DNA from: Rhodobacteraceae bacterium DSL-40
GTDB taxonomy: Bacteria; Pseudomonadota; Alphaproteobacteria; Rhodobacterales; Rhodobacteraceae
Length of the DNA: 64,000 nt
Reading direction: 5' to 3'
Assembly (NCBI GenBank): GCA_003258405.1
Contig: QKPN01000010.1
Coordinates: 62,001 to 126,000, forward strand
The stretch's first letter is position 1; each line of letters begins with the position of its first letter. Position numbers and translations under genes: made by a program. Below the pieces are notes generated by a model. The model was not told the DNA's origin, made no database searches, and saw nothing but the letters and a program-made list of their open reading frames with translations. This document shows, piece by piece, positions 54,324-62,739 of the stretch.

Positions 54324-55955
54324 ATGGAGTTCGGCCCCGTCGCAGTGGAAGCCGCCGAAGGCGCGATCCTCGCCCATTCCCTGCACGCCGGCGGGCTCCG
54401 CCTCCGCAAGGGTCGGACACTCTCGGCCGAAGACATCGCGGCACTCGCCGGGGCCGGCATTGCGGAGGTGACAGTCGCGCGCCTTGCTCCCGGCGATCTC
54501 AGCGAGGATGCGGCGGCGGCCCGTATTGCGGCGGCCATTGCCCCGGATGCCGCGACACTCGGTCTTTCGATCTCGGCTCCGTTCACCGGCCGGGTGAACC
54601 TTTTTGCCGAAGCGCCGGGCGTGCTGCGCGTCGAGCGCGCGGCGGTAGATGCGCTCAACGCGGTCGATCAGGCCATCACGCTTGCAACACTGCCCGATCA
54701 TGCTCGGGTGCAGGCGCGACAGATGGTTGCCACCGTCAAGATCATTCCCTACGCCGTCGCGAGCGCACAGGTCACCCGCGCGCTCGAGGGCCTCGGCCCG
54801 ACGCCAATCCGGCTCCATTCTTTCCGGCCGGGGCGGGTGGCACTGATACTCACGCGAACGCCCGGGATGAAGGAGAGCCTGCTGGCCAAGGGGGCCGCGA
54901 CGATCGAGGCGCGGATGACGGCTCTCGGGCTCACGCTTGCCCCGCCCGTCATCGTCGCCCACGAGACGGCGGCGGTCGCCGCAGCGCTGGGCGCAGCGGA
55001 GGGGGATCTCCTGCTGATCCTCGGGGCTTCAGCAACCTCGGATGTCGCCGACACCTGCCCGAGCGGCCTGCTGGCTGCGGGCGGGCGGCTCACGCGCTTC
55101 GGCATGCCGGTCGATCCGGGCAACCTGCTGTTTCTGGGCGATCTCGGCGGGCGGCCGGTGGTCGGGCTGCCGGGCTGCGCGCGCTCGCCAGCACTCAACG
55201 GGGCGGACTGGGTACTCGAACGGCTCGCGGCCGGCCTCGCCGTCGGCGATCGCGACATCGCGGCAATGGGCGTCGGCGGGCTTCTGAAGGAAATCCCGGC
55301 AAGGCCCCAGCCGCGCGCCGGGCGTCAAGCCCCGGTCGCACCCGCCCGGCCGCGGGTCGCGGTCCTCGTGCTCGCCGCCGGGGCGGGCCGCCGGATGCGG
55401 GGCGCCGACAAGCTTCTTGAACCTGTGGCCGTTGGCATGCCGGTGCTCCGCGCCGTCGCCGAAGCGGCAGGCGCGAGCCAGGCCGACGAGGTGATTGCTG
55501 TCCTCCCGCCTGGCAATGCGGCCCGCCGCGCGGCCCTCGAGGGAACCGGCGCCCGCATCGTCGAGGCAACGGAGTGCGCCGAAGGCATGGCCGCCTCGCT
55601 CCGCGCCGGAATCGCAGCCCTCGGCCCGGAAACGGATGCCGCGATCGTGCTCCTCGCCGACATGCCGGAGGTAGAGGCGGGAGATATCAACCGGCTGATC
55701 GCGGCCTTCGATCCCGTCGAAGGGCGGGAGATCTGCCGGGCGGTCAGCGCGGCAGGTCGCCCCGGCCACCCTGTGCTTTTCGGCCGACGCTTCTTCGAAA
55801 GCCTTGCCGCCCTCAAGGGCGACCGAGGCGCGCGCGAGGTGGTCCGCGAAGCCGGCGAGTTCGTGACCGATGTCGCCACCGCGGGCGAAGGCGCTGTTAT
55901 CGATCTCGATACGCCCGAAGCCTGGGCGGCCTGGCGGAGTGGCGCCCCGCTCTGA
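54324..55955 (+). CDS. MoeA-like molybdopterin-binding / MobA-like nucleotidyltransferase fusion
   Basis: A 543-residue fusion. The N-terminal 330 residues are a molybdopterin-binding domain (GLSISAPFTGRVNLFAEAPGVLRV, KIIPYAVASAQV, ILGASATSDVADTCPSG, VDPGNLLFLGDLGGRPVVGLPGCARSP); from about 350 a nucleotidyltransferase domain follows (VLVLAAGAGRRMRGADKLLEPV, AIVLLADMPEV, GRPGHPVLFGRRFF), like MocA, which makes the cytosine dinucleotide form of the cofactor. Co-transcription with the XdhC-type gene supports a role in Moco maturation for hydroxylases. Confidence 0.9.
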   Translation: MEFGPVAVEAAEGAILAHSLHAGGLRLRKGRTLSAEDIAALAGAGIAEVTVARLAPGDLSEDAAAARIAAAIAPDAATLGLSISAPFTGRVNLFAEAPGVLRVERAAVDALNAVDQAITLATLPDHARVQARQMVATVKIIPYAVASAQVTRALEGLGPTPIRLHSFRPGRVALILTRTPGMKESLLAKGAATIEARMTALGLTLAPPVIVAHETAAVAAALGAAEGDLLLILGASATSDVADTCPSGLLAAGGRLTRFGMPVDPGNLLFLGDLGGRPVVGLPGCARSPALNGADWVLERLAAGLAVGDRDIAAMGVGGLLKEIPARPQPRAGRQAPVAPARPRVAVLVLAAGAGRRMRGADKLLEPVAVGMPVLRAVAEAAGASQADEVIAVLPPGNAARRAALEGTGARIVEATECAEGMAASLRAGIAALGPETDAAIVLLADMPEVEAGDINRLIAAFDPVEGREICRAVSAAGRPGHPVLFGRRFFESLAALKGDRGAREVVREAGEFVTDVATAGEGAVIDLDTPEAWAAWRSGAPL

Positions 55956-55977
55956 CACCACCCGGGAGAGGCCCTGC

Positions 55978-57516
55978 TCAGGCGGCAGCGACTGCCACCA
56001 GCGCCTGCAGGCGGCCTGCATCGGGCGCGGCCGACGCGACTGCCGCGATCCGTGCCCAGGCGGCGTGGAAGGCGAGATCGCAGGTCCGTTCCATGAAGGC
56101 ATGCGCCTCGCGCGTCGGATCGGGCAAAGCGCTGACGCACGCTGCCTCCATCTCCCAGCCCCCGGCCTCCGCCACCAGTCCGCTTTCGCGCAGAAAGCTC
56201 GCGAAGGCTCGAGCCCCCGCCCCGCCATTGAGCGCGAGACCACGGGTCACCATGGCGCGGGCATGAATCCCGTTAGCCCCCTCGTAGATCGCGCAGATCC
56301 GCGCGTCGCGCCAGTTCTGCTCCGCACCGTATTCGCGAAGATAGCCGTAACCGCCCATGACCTGGATCGCGAGATCAGCGGCACGGGTGCCCGCCTCGGT
56401 GCAGAAATACTTGCAGACCGGCGTCATGAACTCGACAAAATCCGGCTCGGTGCCGAGCTCCTCGGCCACGAGCACGAGGTGGCAGAGCGCCCGCCCGCCC
56501 ACCGCAAGGCGATCGCATTCGCCGATCATGCGCGCCACATCCGCGTGCTGGTCGATCGTCACCACCTGCCCCGCAGCATCGCGCCCCTGCCGCCGCTCCG
56601 CGGCATAGGCCCGCGCGAGATCGGCCGCGCGGGCGGCATGGGCAACCCCCTGCAACGCCACGTCCAGCCGGGCATGGTTCATCATCGCAAACATCGCCCG
56701 AAGTCCGCCGCCCTCCGCGCCGATGAGCTCGCCCTCCGCGCCGTCAAAGGCAAGCTGACATGTCGGCGAGGCATGGAGGCCAAGCTTCTCCTCGATCCGG
56801 GTGACGGTGACGGCATTGCGGCTGCCGTCGGCGCGCTCCGAACGGCAGGCAAAGAGCGAGAGGCCCTTCACGCCCGAATCCGCAGCACCGGTACGAGCGA
56901 GAACGAGGTGCAGGATGCCCTCGCTCATGTCCTGGTCACCACCGGAGATGAAGATCTTCTCGCCGTTGATCCGCCATGTCTCGCCCTCGCGCACCGCCTT
57001 CGTACGGATCGCCGCGAGATCGGAGCCCGCGCCCGGCTCGGTAAGCGCCATGGTCGAGAGCCAGCGCCCATCCGCCATTGGCGGGATGAGCTCGGCCTTC
57101 TGCGCCTCGGTACCGAACCTGAGCAGCACGCTCACGGCACCGGGTACCAGCGAGGTGACCATCTGGAGCGCGTGGTTTGCGCCCGAGAAGATCTCGCTCA
57201 CGCCGGCGCGGATCGCCGCGCTGAGAGCCTGGCCGCCGAACGCCTCCGGGATCGAAAGCCCCTGCCAGCCCTGTCCGGCCAGTTCGGCGTAAAGCTCGCG
57301 GAAACCGGCCGGCATCCGCACCCGGCCGTTCTCGAGACGGCAGCCCTCAGCATCGCCGGGCGCATCGAGCGGCGCGATCCGGCCTTCGGCGAAGGATGCG
57401 AAATGGCCGATGATCTCGGCGGCAAGTTCGTCGTCCCAGTCCGGCAGTCTGTCGGCCCGCGCGACATGCCGCAGGGAGAACAGAATGTCGTCGAGGGGAG
57501 CGTGAAATGCAGTCAT
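55978..57516 (-). CDS. acyl-CoA dehydrogenase
   Basis: A 512-residue FAD enzyme introducing a trans-2 double bond into an acyl-CoA thioester. Features: AALTEPGAGSDL-type box (MALTEPGAGSDLAAIRTKA), GEKIFISGGDQDM, LNHARLDVALQGVAHAARA, IQVMGGYGYLREYGAEQNWRDARICAIYEGANGIHA with the catalytic Glu, and a C-terminal extension typical of the long (DmdC/AcdA-like) class, though shorter than the usual 590 residues. GGAGG precedes the ATG. It may saturate/desaturate phenylpropanoyl-CoA in the operon upstream, or serve fatty acids. Confidence 0.92.
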   Translation of the reverse strand: MTAFHAPLDDILFSLRHVARADRLPDWDDELAAEIIGHFASFAEGRIAPLDAPGDAEGCRLENGRVRMPAGFRELYAELAGQGWQGLSIPEAFGGQALSAAIRAGVSEIFSGANHALQMVTSLVPGAVSVLLRFGTEAQKAELIPPMADGRWLSTMALTEPGAGSDLAAIRTKAVREGETWRINGEKIFISGGDQDMSEGILHLVLARTGAADSGVKGLSLFACRSERADGSRNAVTVTRIEEKLGLHASPTCQLAFDGAEGELIGAEGGGLRAMFAMMNHARLDVALQGVAHAARAADLARAYAAERRQGRDAAGQVVTIDQHADVARMIGECDRLAVGGRALCHLVLVAEELGTEPDFVEFMTPVCKYFCTEAGTRAADLAIQVMGGYGYLREYGAEQNWRDARICAIYEGANGIHARAMVTRGLALNGGAGARAFASFLRESGLVAEAGGWEMEAACVSALPDPTREAHAFMERTCDLAFHAAWARIAAVASAAPDAGRLQALVAVAAA

Positions 57517-57558
57517 CGAATGTCCTCCACTGATGTCACTTTGAAATCTGGGCGCATG

Positions 57559-58257
57559 TCACCCGACCCTCCCGACGCCATCGGACATGATTTCTAAGGT
57601 CATGCCATCCTCGCCGACCAGCAGCGGCGCGTCGCAGGTTTCGCGGGTGAAATCGAAGAGATCCTGCTCGACCTCCGCAGAGAGCCGCTCGTCCTCCTGC
57701 GACGTCGTGTGGTGGCCGATGGTTGCCCGAGCAACCGGGGGTCCGGTCATGGCCGGGTTCGGCACTATGACCTCGTCGATCAGAAGGGTGGCGCCTCTGG
57801 CTGCTTCGACGAGGTCCTCGTCATGGCGCGTATCCCCCGAGATCGGCACCGAACGGCCAGCGTAAGCGGCCCAATAGCCAACCGCCGGCGTGATGAGATC
57901 GGCATGATTGACGGTGTCGTTTGCTTGCACGGCAATCCCCTCGGGCGGAAGGTTCTCGTCGGCCTCGCGGATCGTGATATCCGTGGCGAAGGTTGCCTGC
58001 AGATGCGCCATCCTCGATGCCATGCCGACGGCGCCGATAACATGGAAGGGCTCGACGCGCTGCGCGAAGGGCGTACCGATCCAGCCCGAATGCCAGAGGT
58101 CGCGCAAACCGACCAGCGTCGACATGCTGAAACGGTTCGGCAGCGGCCTTGGCTGGCCTGCCCCGAGGCGCGTGCCCGAGAAGCCGCTTTCGGCAGCGGC
58201 GTATTGCGGGCTGCCTGCTCCGAGAACGAGCACCGCGGCGAGAATGATGATCTTCAT
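57559..58257 (-). CDS. eroded metallo-beta-lactamase-fold protein, exported
   Basis: A 232-residue protein with a signal peptide and a good GGAGG ribosome site. The body matches MBL-fold proteins (LRDLWHSGWIG, VIGAVGMASRMAHLQATF, DENLPPEGIAVQA, YAGRSVPISGDTRHDEDLVEAARGATLLIDEV, and final DAPLLVGEDGMTLEI), but the HxHxDH zinc motif that should stand just before LRDLW is missing: the frame passes from FSGTRLG over a short bridge to FSMSTLVGLRDLW. SGDTR is kept. It is likely inactive as a hydrolase, decaying or repurposed. It lies between acyl-CoA dehydrogenase and amidohydrolase genes. Confidence 0.75.
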   Translation of the reverse strand: MKIIILAAVLVLGAGSPQYAAAESGFSGTRLGAGQPRPLPNRFSMSTLVGLRDLWHSGWIGTPFAQRVEPFHVIGAVGMASRMAHLQATFATDITIREADENLPPEGIAVQANDTVNHADLITPAVGYWAAYAGRSVPISGDTRHDEDLVEAARGATLLIDEVIVPNPAMTGPPVARATIGHHTTSQEDERLSAEVEQDLFDFTRETCDAPLLVGEDGMTLEIMSDGVGRVG

Positions 58258-58394
58258 TGCGTGTTTCCTCCGTGGCGCGCTTCTCCGGCGCGGCGGGGCG
58301 TCATCCAGCGGGTCCGGCCGTTAGCTCGGGCGCCTCGGTCAGGGCGCCCTTCGCCGCTGGCGCGTCTCCCGCTGCCTGAACCGAACGCGAGCTC

Positions 58395-59267
58395 TCAGGC
58401 CGCACCGAGCAGCTTCATCGCGTTTTCCTTCAGGATGAGCGGGCGGACCTCGTCCCGGAACTCGGCCTTCTCAAAAGCGCCCAGCCAGCGCTCGGGCGAG
58501 ATCATCGGCCAGTCGGAGCCGAAGAGCATCTTGTCCTTGAGCAAGGTGTTGGCATAACGCACGAGGATTGGCGGGAAGTATTTCGGGCTCCAGCCCGAGA
58601 GATCGATGTAGACGTTGGGCTTGTGTGTCGCGACCGAGAGCGCCTCCTCCTGCCAGGGGAAGGACGGGTGCGCCAGGATGATCGGCATGTCGGGGAAATC
58701 CACCGCCACATCGTCGATATACATCGGATCGGAGTATTTCAGCCGCATGCCGTTGCCGCCGCGCATGCCCGAGCCCACCCCGGTCTGGCCGGTGTGAAAG
58801 AGCGCAGGCTTGCCGGTCTCCGCGATCGCCTCATAAAGCGGATAGGCCATGCGGTCGTTGGGATAGAACCCCTGCATGGTGGGGTGGAACTTGAAGCCCT
58901 GCACCCCATGGTTCGCGACCAGATCTCGGGCCTCCCGCGCGCCCAGCTTGCCCTTCGCCGGATCGATCGAGGCAAAGGGGATCAGGATGTCGGAATGTTC
59001 CGCGCAAAGCTCGGCCACCTCGTAGTTCGAATAGCGCCGGTAACCGGTCTCGCGCTCGGCATCGACCGGAAAGATCACCGCAGCGATGTTCTGCGCCCGG
59101 TAATGCGCAGCCGTCTCGTGGATCGTTGGCGGATGGGACCAGGGCGCGCCGAAATACTTCGCCATGGAAGCCTGGAGATCGTCGTAGCCGTCGTCGTGAT
59201 GGCAGCCGCAGGGCTCTTCGGCATGGGTGTGGAAGTCGATGGCGCGGACGCCTGCAAAATCGATCAT
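58395..59267 (-). CDS. amidohydrolase family protein (CouO/PhdC-like beta-ketoacyl-CoA hydrolase candidate)
   Basis: A 290-residue TIM-barrel amidohydrolase: AIDFHTHAEEPCGCHHDD with the HxH metal site, GVQGFKFHPTMQGFYPND, PALFHTGQTGVGSG, MPIILAHPSFPWQEEAL and LFGSDWPMISPERW. Members next to CoA ligase, hydratase and SDR genes are the 4-hydroxyphenyl-beta-ketoacyl-CoA hydrolases of phenylpropanoid catabolism. This neighbourhood is the same, which supports that reading; sequence alone allows other aromatic decarboxylase/hydrolase roles. Confidence 0.8.
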   Translation of the reverse strand: MIDFAGVRAIDFHTHAEEPCGCHHDDGYDDLQASMAKYFGAPWSHPPTIHETAAHYRAQNIAAVIFPVDAERETGYRRYSNYEVAELCAEHSDILIPFASIDPAKGKLGAREARDLVANHGVQGFKFHPTMQGFYPNDRMAYPLYEAIAETGKPALFHTGQTGVGSGMRGGNGMRLKYSDPMYIDDVAVDFPDMPIILAHPSFPWQEEALSVATHKPNVYIDLSGWSPKYFPPILVRYANTLLKDKMLFGSDWPMISPERWLGAFEKAEFRDEVRPLILKENAMKLLGAA

Positions 59268-59277
59268 CGGTCTTTCC

Positions 59278-61155
59278 TCAAACGCGGATCAGCGCGGGGT
59301 CTTCGTTGTCGTAGAGCCGCTCGAGCAGGTCGGCGCGGCGGGTGAGGATCTTCTTGATGTTGAGCGAGCCCTTGTCGGTGATCTCGTGATCCTGGAGCGA
59401 GGGCGGCTCGGCAAGGATGAGCGCACGGGTGATGCGCTTGGCCGAGCCGGAGACATGGGCGTTCATCGCCCGAAGGGCCCCTTCGATCCGCGCCATCAGA
59501 TGCGCGTCCGTGATCGCCCCGAGGGTGACATCGGCGGGCTCGCCTATCGCATCCGCCGCGGGAAAGACGAAGAGCCCGACCTCGCCGCGGTCGTGGCCGC
59601 AGATCACAACGTCCTGGGCAAGCCCTGCGAGCTCGGCGAGCACCTTCATCCGGAGCGCGCCCGCCTGTACCCAGGTACCGGTCTCGAGCTTGAAATCCTC
59701 TGAGACACGCCCGTCGAAGACGAGGCCGCGCGCGGCATCGTCCGGATCGACGAAGCGCACCGCATCGCCGGTAATGAAGAAGCCCTCGTCGTCAAAGGCT
59801 GCCCTGGTCCGCTCCGGGTCCTCGAAATAGCCCGTCATCACGTTCGGCCCCTTCACGCGGATCTCGCAGCGCATCTCGTCGTCAGGAATGAGCTTCACCG
59901 TTACCCCCGGGAGCGGCACCCCGATGACGCCCGAACGCCCGATCGGCTCGTGCACCATCAGGCAGGCGGGTGCGGTTTCGGTAAGCCCCCAGCTCGAGAT
60001 CATCAGCGGCAAGCCGCCGCGGGCCTCGAAACAGAAATTTTCCAGCGCCTCCCAGACATCCTGCGGCAGCGAAGCGCCGGCGTAGAAGAGGAGCTGCTGG
60101 TCCTTGAAGAGGTGGCGCTGGAGCGCCGGGTTGCCCTTGAGCGCGTCGACCAGCATGTTCCAGCCGACTGGCACGTTGAAGGCCAGGGTGCCGGGGCGAT
60201 CTGTACGGTTCCTGAGCGTTGTGGTGAAGCCCTTGCCCGTCGGCTTGCCACTGTCAATCGTGAGCGTGCCGCCATGGGCCAGCATCATGTTGACGTTGTG
60301 GCTGCCGCCGAAAACGTGGTTCCAGGGCAGCCAGTCGGTGATGCGCGGCAGGTGCTCGTTCAGGAACGGCAGGGCCGCGGCGAGCTGGGTCTGGTTCACG
60401 CACATCATCCGGTGCGTGGTCAGCACGCCCTTGGGGTCCGAGCTCGAACCGGAGGTGAAGAGGATCTTCGCGAGCGTGTCGGGGCCCACCTGCGCATGGG
60501 CGGCATCGAGCGCAGCGGTCGGCTCTCCCCTCAACAGCTCGGCAAACGGCGTCACCGGGCGCGATGCCGTGCCGCGCACGGCCACCACCTCGACATCTGC
60601 AAGCTCCGGCAACGCGAGCGCCCCGGCATAGCGGGTCGCATCATCGACGAAGGCGAGCTTCGGCTTCACCTTGTCGAGCACATAGAGGAGCCGGCCATGG
60701 GCCTCGGCGATCAGCGCATACTGCTCGGCAAGCGGCACGACGGGAATGCCCACATACTGCGCGGCGAGCGACAGGATCAGGTGGTCGAGCCCGTTGCCAG
60801 AAAGCACCGCGATCGTGTCCTCCTGCCCCAGGCCACGCGCCAGCAGCGAAGCTCCGACCGCTCGGACCTGATCGAGCAGCTCGGCATAGGTGACGTTGCG
60901 CCAGCCCGGCCCATCCGCGGGTCGTTCGGAAACGGCGACGCGGTAGGGCGCCTTCTCGGCCCACTCATGCAGCCAGGCACCGGTGTTGGGAACGACGGGC
61001 GGCAGGTCGTAGCCGGAGCGAAGCAGGATCGTGCCGTCGGGACGATCCTCGCGGATGACCTTGTGCGGCAGGTAATGCGTGAGCGTGTGGCGGCGCGCCC
61101 AGTCGGCACGCTGGGCAGCACCCGTCGGAGCCTTCTCGATCTCGGTCATTGTCAT
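59278..61155 (-). CDS. feruloyl-CoA synthase-like AMP-dependent CoA ligase
   Basis: A 625-residue adenylate-forming enzyme activating an aromatic acid (ferulate, coumarate or similar) to its CoA thioester. Motifs: P-loop ILFTSGSSSDPKGVLTTHRMM, LPWNHVFGGSHNVN, YAGASLPQDVWEALE, SSWGLTETAPACL, GYFEDPERTRAAFDDEGFFITGDAVRFVD and FDGRVSEDFKLETGTWVQ, the last typical of feruloyl-CoA synthases. GGAGGGAAAAG precedes the ATG. It lies 10 bp before the amidohydrolase gene in the same operon. Confidence 0.9.
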   Translation of the reverse strand: MTMTEIEKAPTGAAQRADWARRHTLTHYLPHKVIREDRPDGTILLRSGYDLPPVVPNTGAWLHEWAEKAPYRVAVSERPADGPGWRNVTYAELLDQVRAVGASLLARGLGQEDTIAVLSGNGLDHLILSLAAQYVGIPVVPLAEQYALIAEAHGRLLYVLDKVKPKLAFVDDATRYAGALALPELADVEVVAVRGTASRPVTPFAELLRGEPTAALDAAHAQVGPDTLAKILFTSGSSSDPKGVLTTHRMMCVNQTQLAAALPFLNEHLPRITDWLPWNHVFGGSHNVNMMLAHGGTLTIDSGKPTGKGFTTTLRNRTDRPGTLAFNVPVGWNMLVDALKGNPALQRHLFKDQQLLFYAGASLPQDVWEALENFCFEARGGLPLMISSWGLTETAPACLMVHEPIGRSGVIGVPLPGVTVKLIPDDEMRCEIRVKGPNVMTGYFEDPERTRAAFDDEGFFITGDAVRFVDPDDAARGLVFDGRVSEDFKLETGTWVQAGALRMKVLAELAGLAQDVVICGHDRGEVGLFVFPAADAIGEPADVTLGAITDAHLMARIEGALRAMNAHVSGSAKRITRALILAEPPSLQDHEITDKGSLNIKKILTRRADLLERLYDNEDPALIRV

Positions 61156-61178
61156 CTTTTCCCTCCCTGTCGTTGCGG

Positions 61179-61946
61179 TCAGCGGAATTTCGGTTCCCGC
61201 TTTTCCAGGAATGCCCTGAGCCCCTCCTCGGCGTCGGGCGTGGTCTGCACCAGGGCTGCGGCGAGGCTCTCGGTGAAGAGGCCGTCGGCGCGGGACATGT
61301 CCCCGATGCGCGAGAGCGCGTTCACCATGAAGTAGTTCGACATCGGCGCATTCGCGGCGATCTTGCCCGCGAGCTTGCGCGCCAGCGGCAGCGCCTCGCC
61401 CTCGCCGACACTGTAGTGGGCAAGGCCGAGCCGAAGCCCTTCCTTGGCGTCGTATTTCCGGCCGGTGAGCATCATCTCGACCATGCGGTCCGCCCCGAGG
61501 ATCCGGCCCACCCGGACCGTCGCGCCACCGCCGACGAAGATGCCGCGCCGCCCTTCGGGCAGCTGGAAGATCACCGAGGGCTCCGCGATGCGCACATGGG
61601 TTGCCGTCGCCATCTCGAGCCCGCCGCCGATCACCGCGCCGGTCATGGCGCTGATCGTCACCGGGCCGCCGAACTGGATCATGTCCATGATGCGGTGCCA
61701 GTTGCGCGAGTGGTAGACTCCCGCCTCGGCGCTCCGCGAGACATGCTCGGCCAGGTCGAGCCCGGAGCAGTAGTGTCCGCCGCGGCCATGCAGGATCACC
61801 ACCCGCACTGCCCCGGGAAGGCTCGCGTAGAAGGCCTCGATCTCGCTCAGCAGCCCGTCGGACATCGCATTGCGCTTGTCCTCGCGGATGAGTTCGAGCT
61901 CGGCGATCTGGCCACAGATGCGGGCTTCGGTATAGCTGCCTGTCAT
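61179..61946 (-). CDS. enoyl-CoA hydratase/isomerase (crotonase) family protein
   Basis: A 255-residue crotonase-fold enzyme. The oxyanion-hole segments are VVILHGRGGHYCSGLDLAEH and ISAMTGAVIGGGLEMATATHVRIAEPSVIFQLPEGRRGIF (Glu positions for water activation). With the CoA ligase and SDR it would hydrate the 2-enoyl-CoA side chain of a hydroxycinnamate. The ATG at 61946 (MTGSYTEARIC) is used because the SDR stop is at 61960. Confidence 0.88.
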   Translation of the reverse strand: MTGSYTEARICGQIAELELIREDKRNAMSDGLLSEIEAFYASLPGAVRVVILHGRGGHYCSGLDLAEHVSRSAEAGVYHSRNWHRIMDMIQFGGPVTISAMTGAVIGGGLEMATATHVRIAEPSVIFQLPEGRRGIFVGGGATVRVGRILGADRMVEMMLTGRKYDAKEGLRLGLAHYSVGEGEALPLARKLAGKIAANAPMSNYFMVNALSRIGDMSRADGLFTESLAAALVQTTPDAEEGLRAFLEKREPKFR

Positions 61947-61959
61947 TGGATGTCTTCCT

Positions 61960-62727
61960 TCACTTCGGGGCCAGGCGAACGGCGCTGTCAATGCGGATGA
62001 CTTCACCGTTCAGGAGTGGGTTCTCGACGATCTGCTGGACGAGCATCGCGTATTCGTCGGGGCGGCCCATCCGCGAGGGGAAGGGCAGCCCGGCTTCAAG
62101 CGCGGTGCGCGCCTCCGGCGGCAGGCCCGCGCTCATCGCGGTCTCGAACAGGCCCGGCGCGATGGTCATCACCCGGATGCCGAAGCGCGCCAGCTCACGC
62201 GCTGCCGGAAGCGTCAGGGCGGCAACGCCGCCCTTGGAGGCGGCATAGGCGGCCTGGCCGATCTGGCCATCCTGATAGGCAACCGAAGCGGTGTTGATGA
62301 TGACGCCGCGCGCCCCGTCCGCATCGACCGGCTCGAGCGTCGCCATGGCCCGGGCCGCATGGTTGAGCAGGATGAAGGTGCCGATCAGGTTCACGCGAAC
62401 CGTGCGCTCGAAGAGGTCGATGGTGAGCGCGCCATCCCGCGGCAGGATCCGGCTCGCGGTGCCGATCCCGGCGCAGCTCACGAGGATCCGCGGCGCGGCC
62501 CCGAGCTTCTCCGCCACCTCCGTGAAGGCCGCGCCGACTGCATCGCTGTCGGTGACGTCCGCGGCGAGCGCGAGCCCGCCGATATTGGCCGCGACGGCAG
62601 AGGCCGCATCCGCGCTGCGGTCCATGACCGCGACACGCGCGCCCTGGCCCGCCAGCCGCCGCGCGGTGGCCGCACCCAGGCCGCTGCCGCCGCCGGTCAC
62701 AAGCGCAATGGCACCGTTGATATCCAT
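61960..62727 (-). CDS. SDR family 3-hydroxyacyl-CoA dehydrogenase
   Basis: A 255-residue Rossmann-fold NAD-dependent dehydrogenase of the HSD17B10-like group: cofactor loop TGGGSGLGAATARRL, SCAGIGTAS, catalytic Ser in INTASVAYQDGQ, YxxxK as YAASKGG, APGLFETAM. It would oxidise the 3-hydroxyacyl-CoA made by the hydratase to the beta-ketoacyl-CoA. GAGGAG precedes the ATG; 13 bp before the crotonase gene. Confidence 0.92.
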   Translation of the reverse strand: MDINGAIALVTGGGSGLGAATARRLAGQGARVAVMDRSADAASAVAANIGGLALAADVTDSDAVGAAFTEVAEKLGAAPRILVSCAGIGTASRILPRDGALTIDLFERTVRVNLIGTFILLNHAARAMATLEPVDADGARGVIINTASVAYQDGQIGQAAYAASKGGVAALTLPAARELARFGIRVMTIAPGLFETAMSAGLPPEARTALEAGLPFPSRMGRPDEYAMLVQQIVENPLLNGEVIRIDSAVRLAPK

Positions 62728-62739
62728 GTCCGGTTCTCC

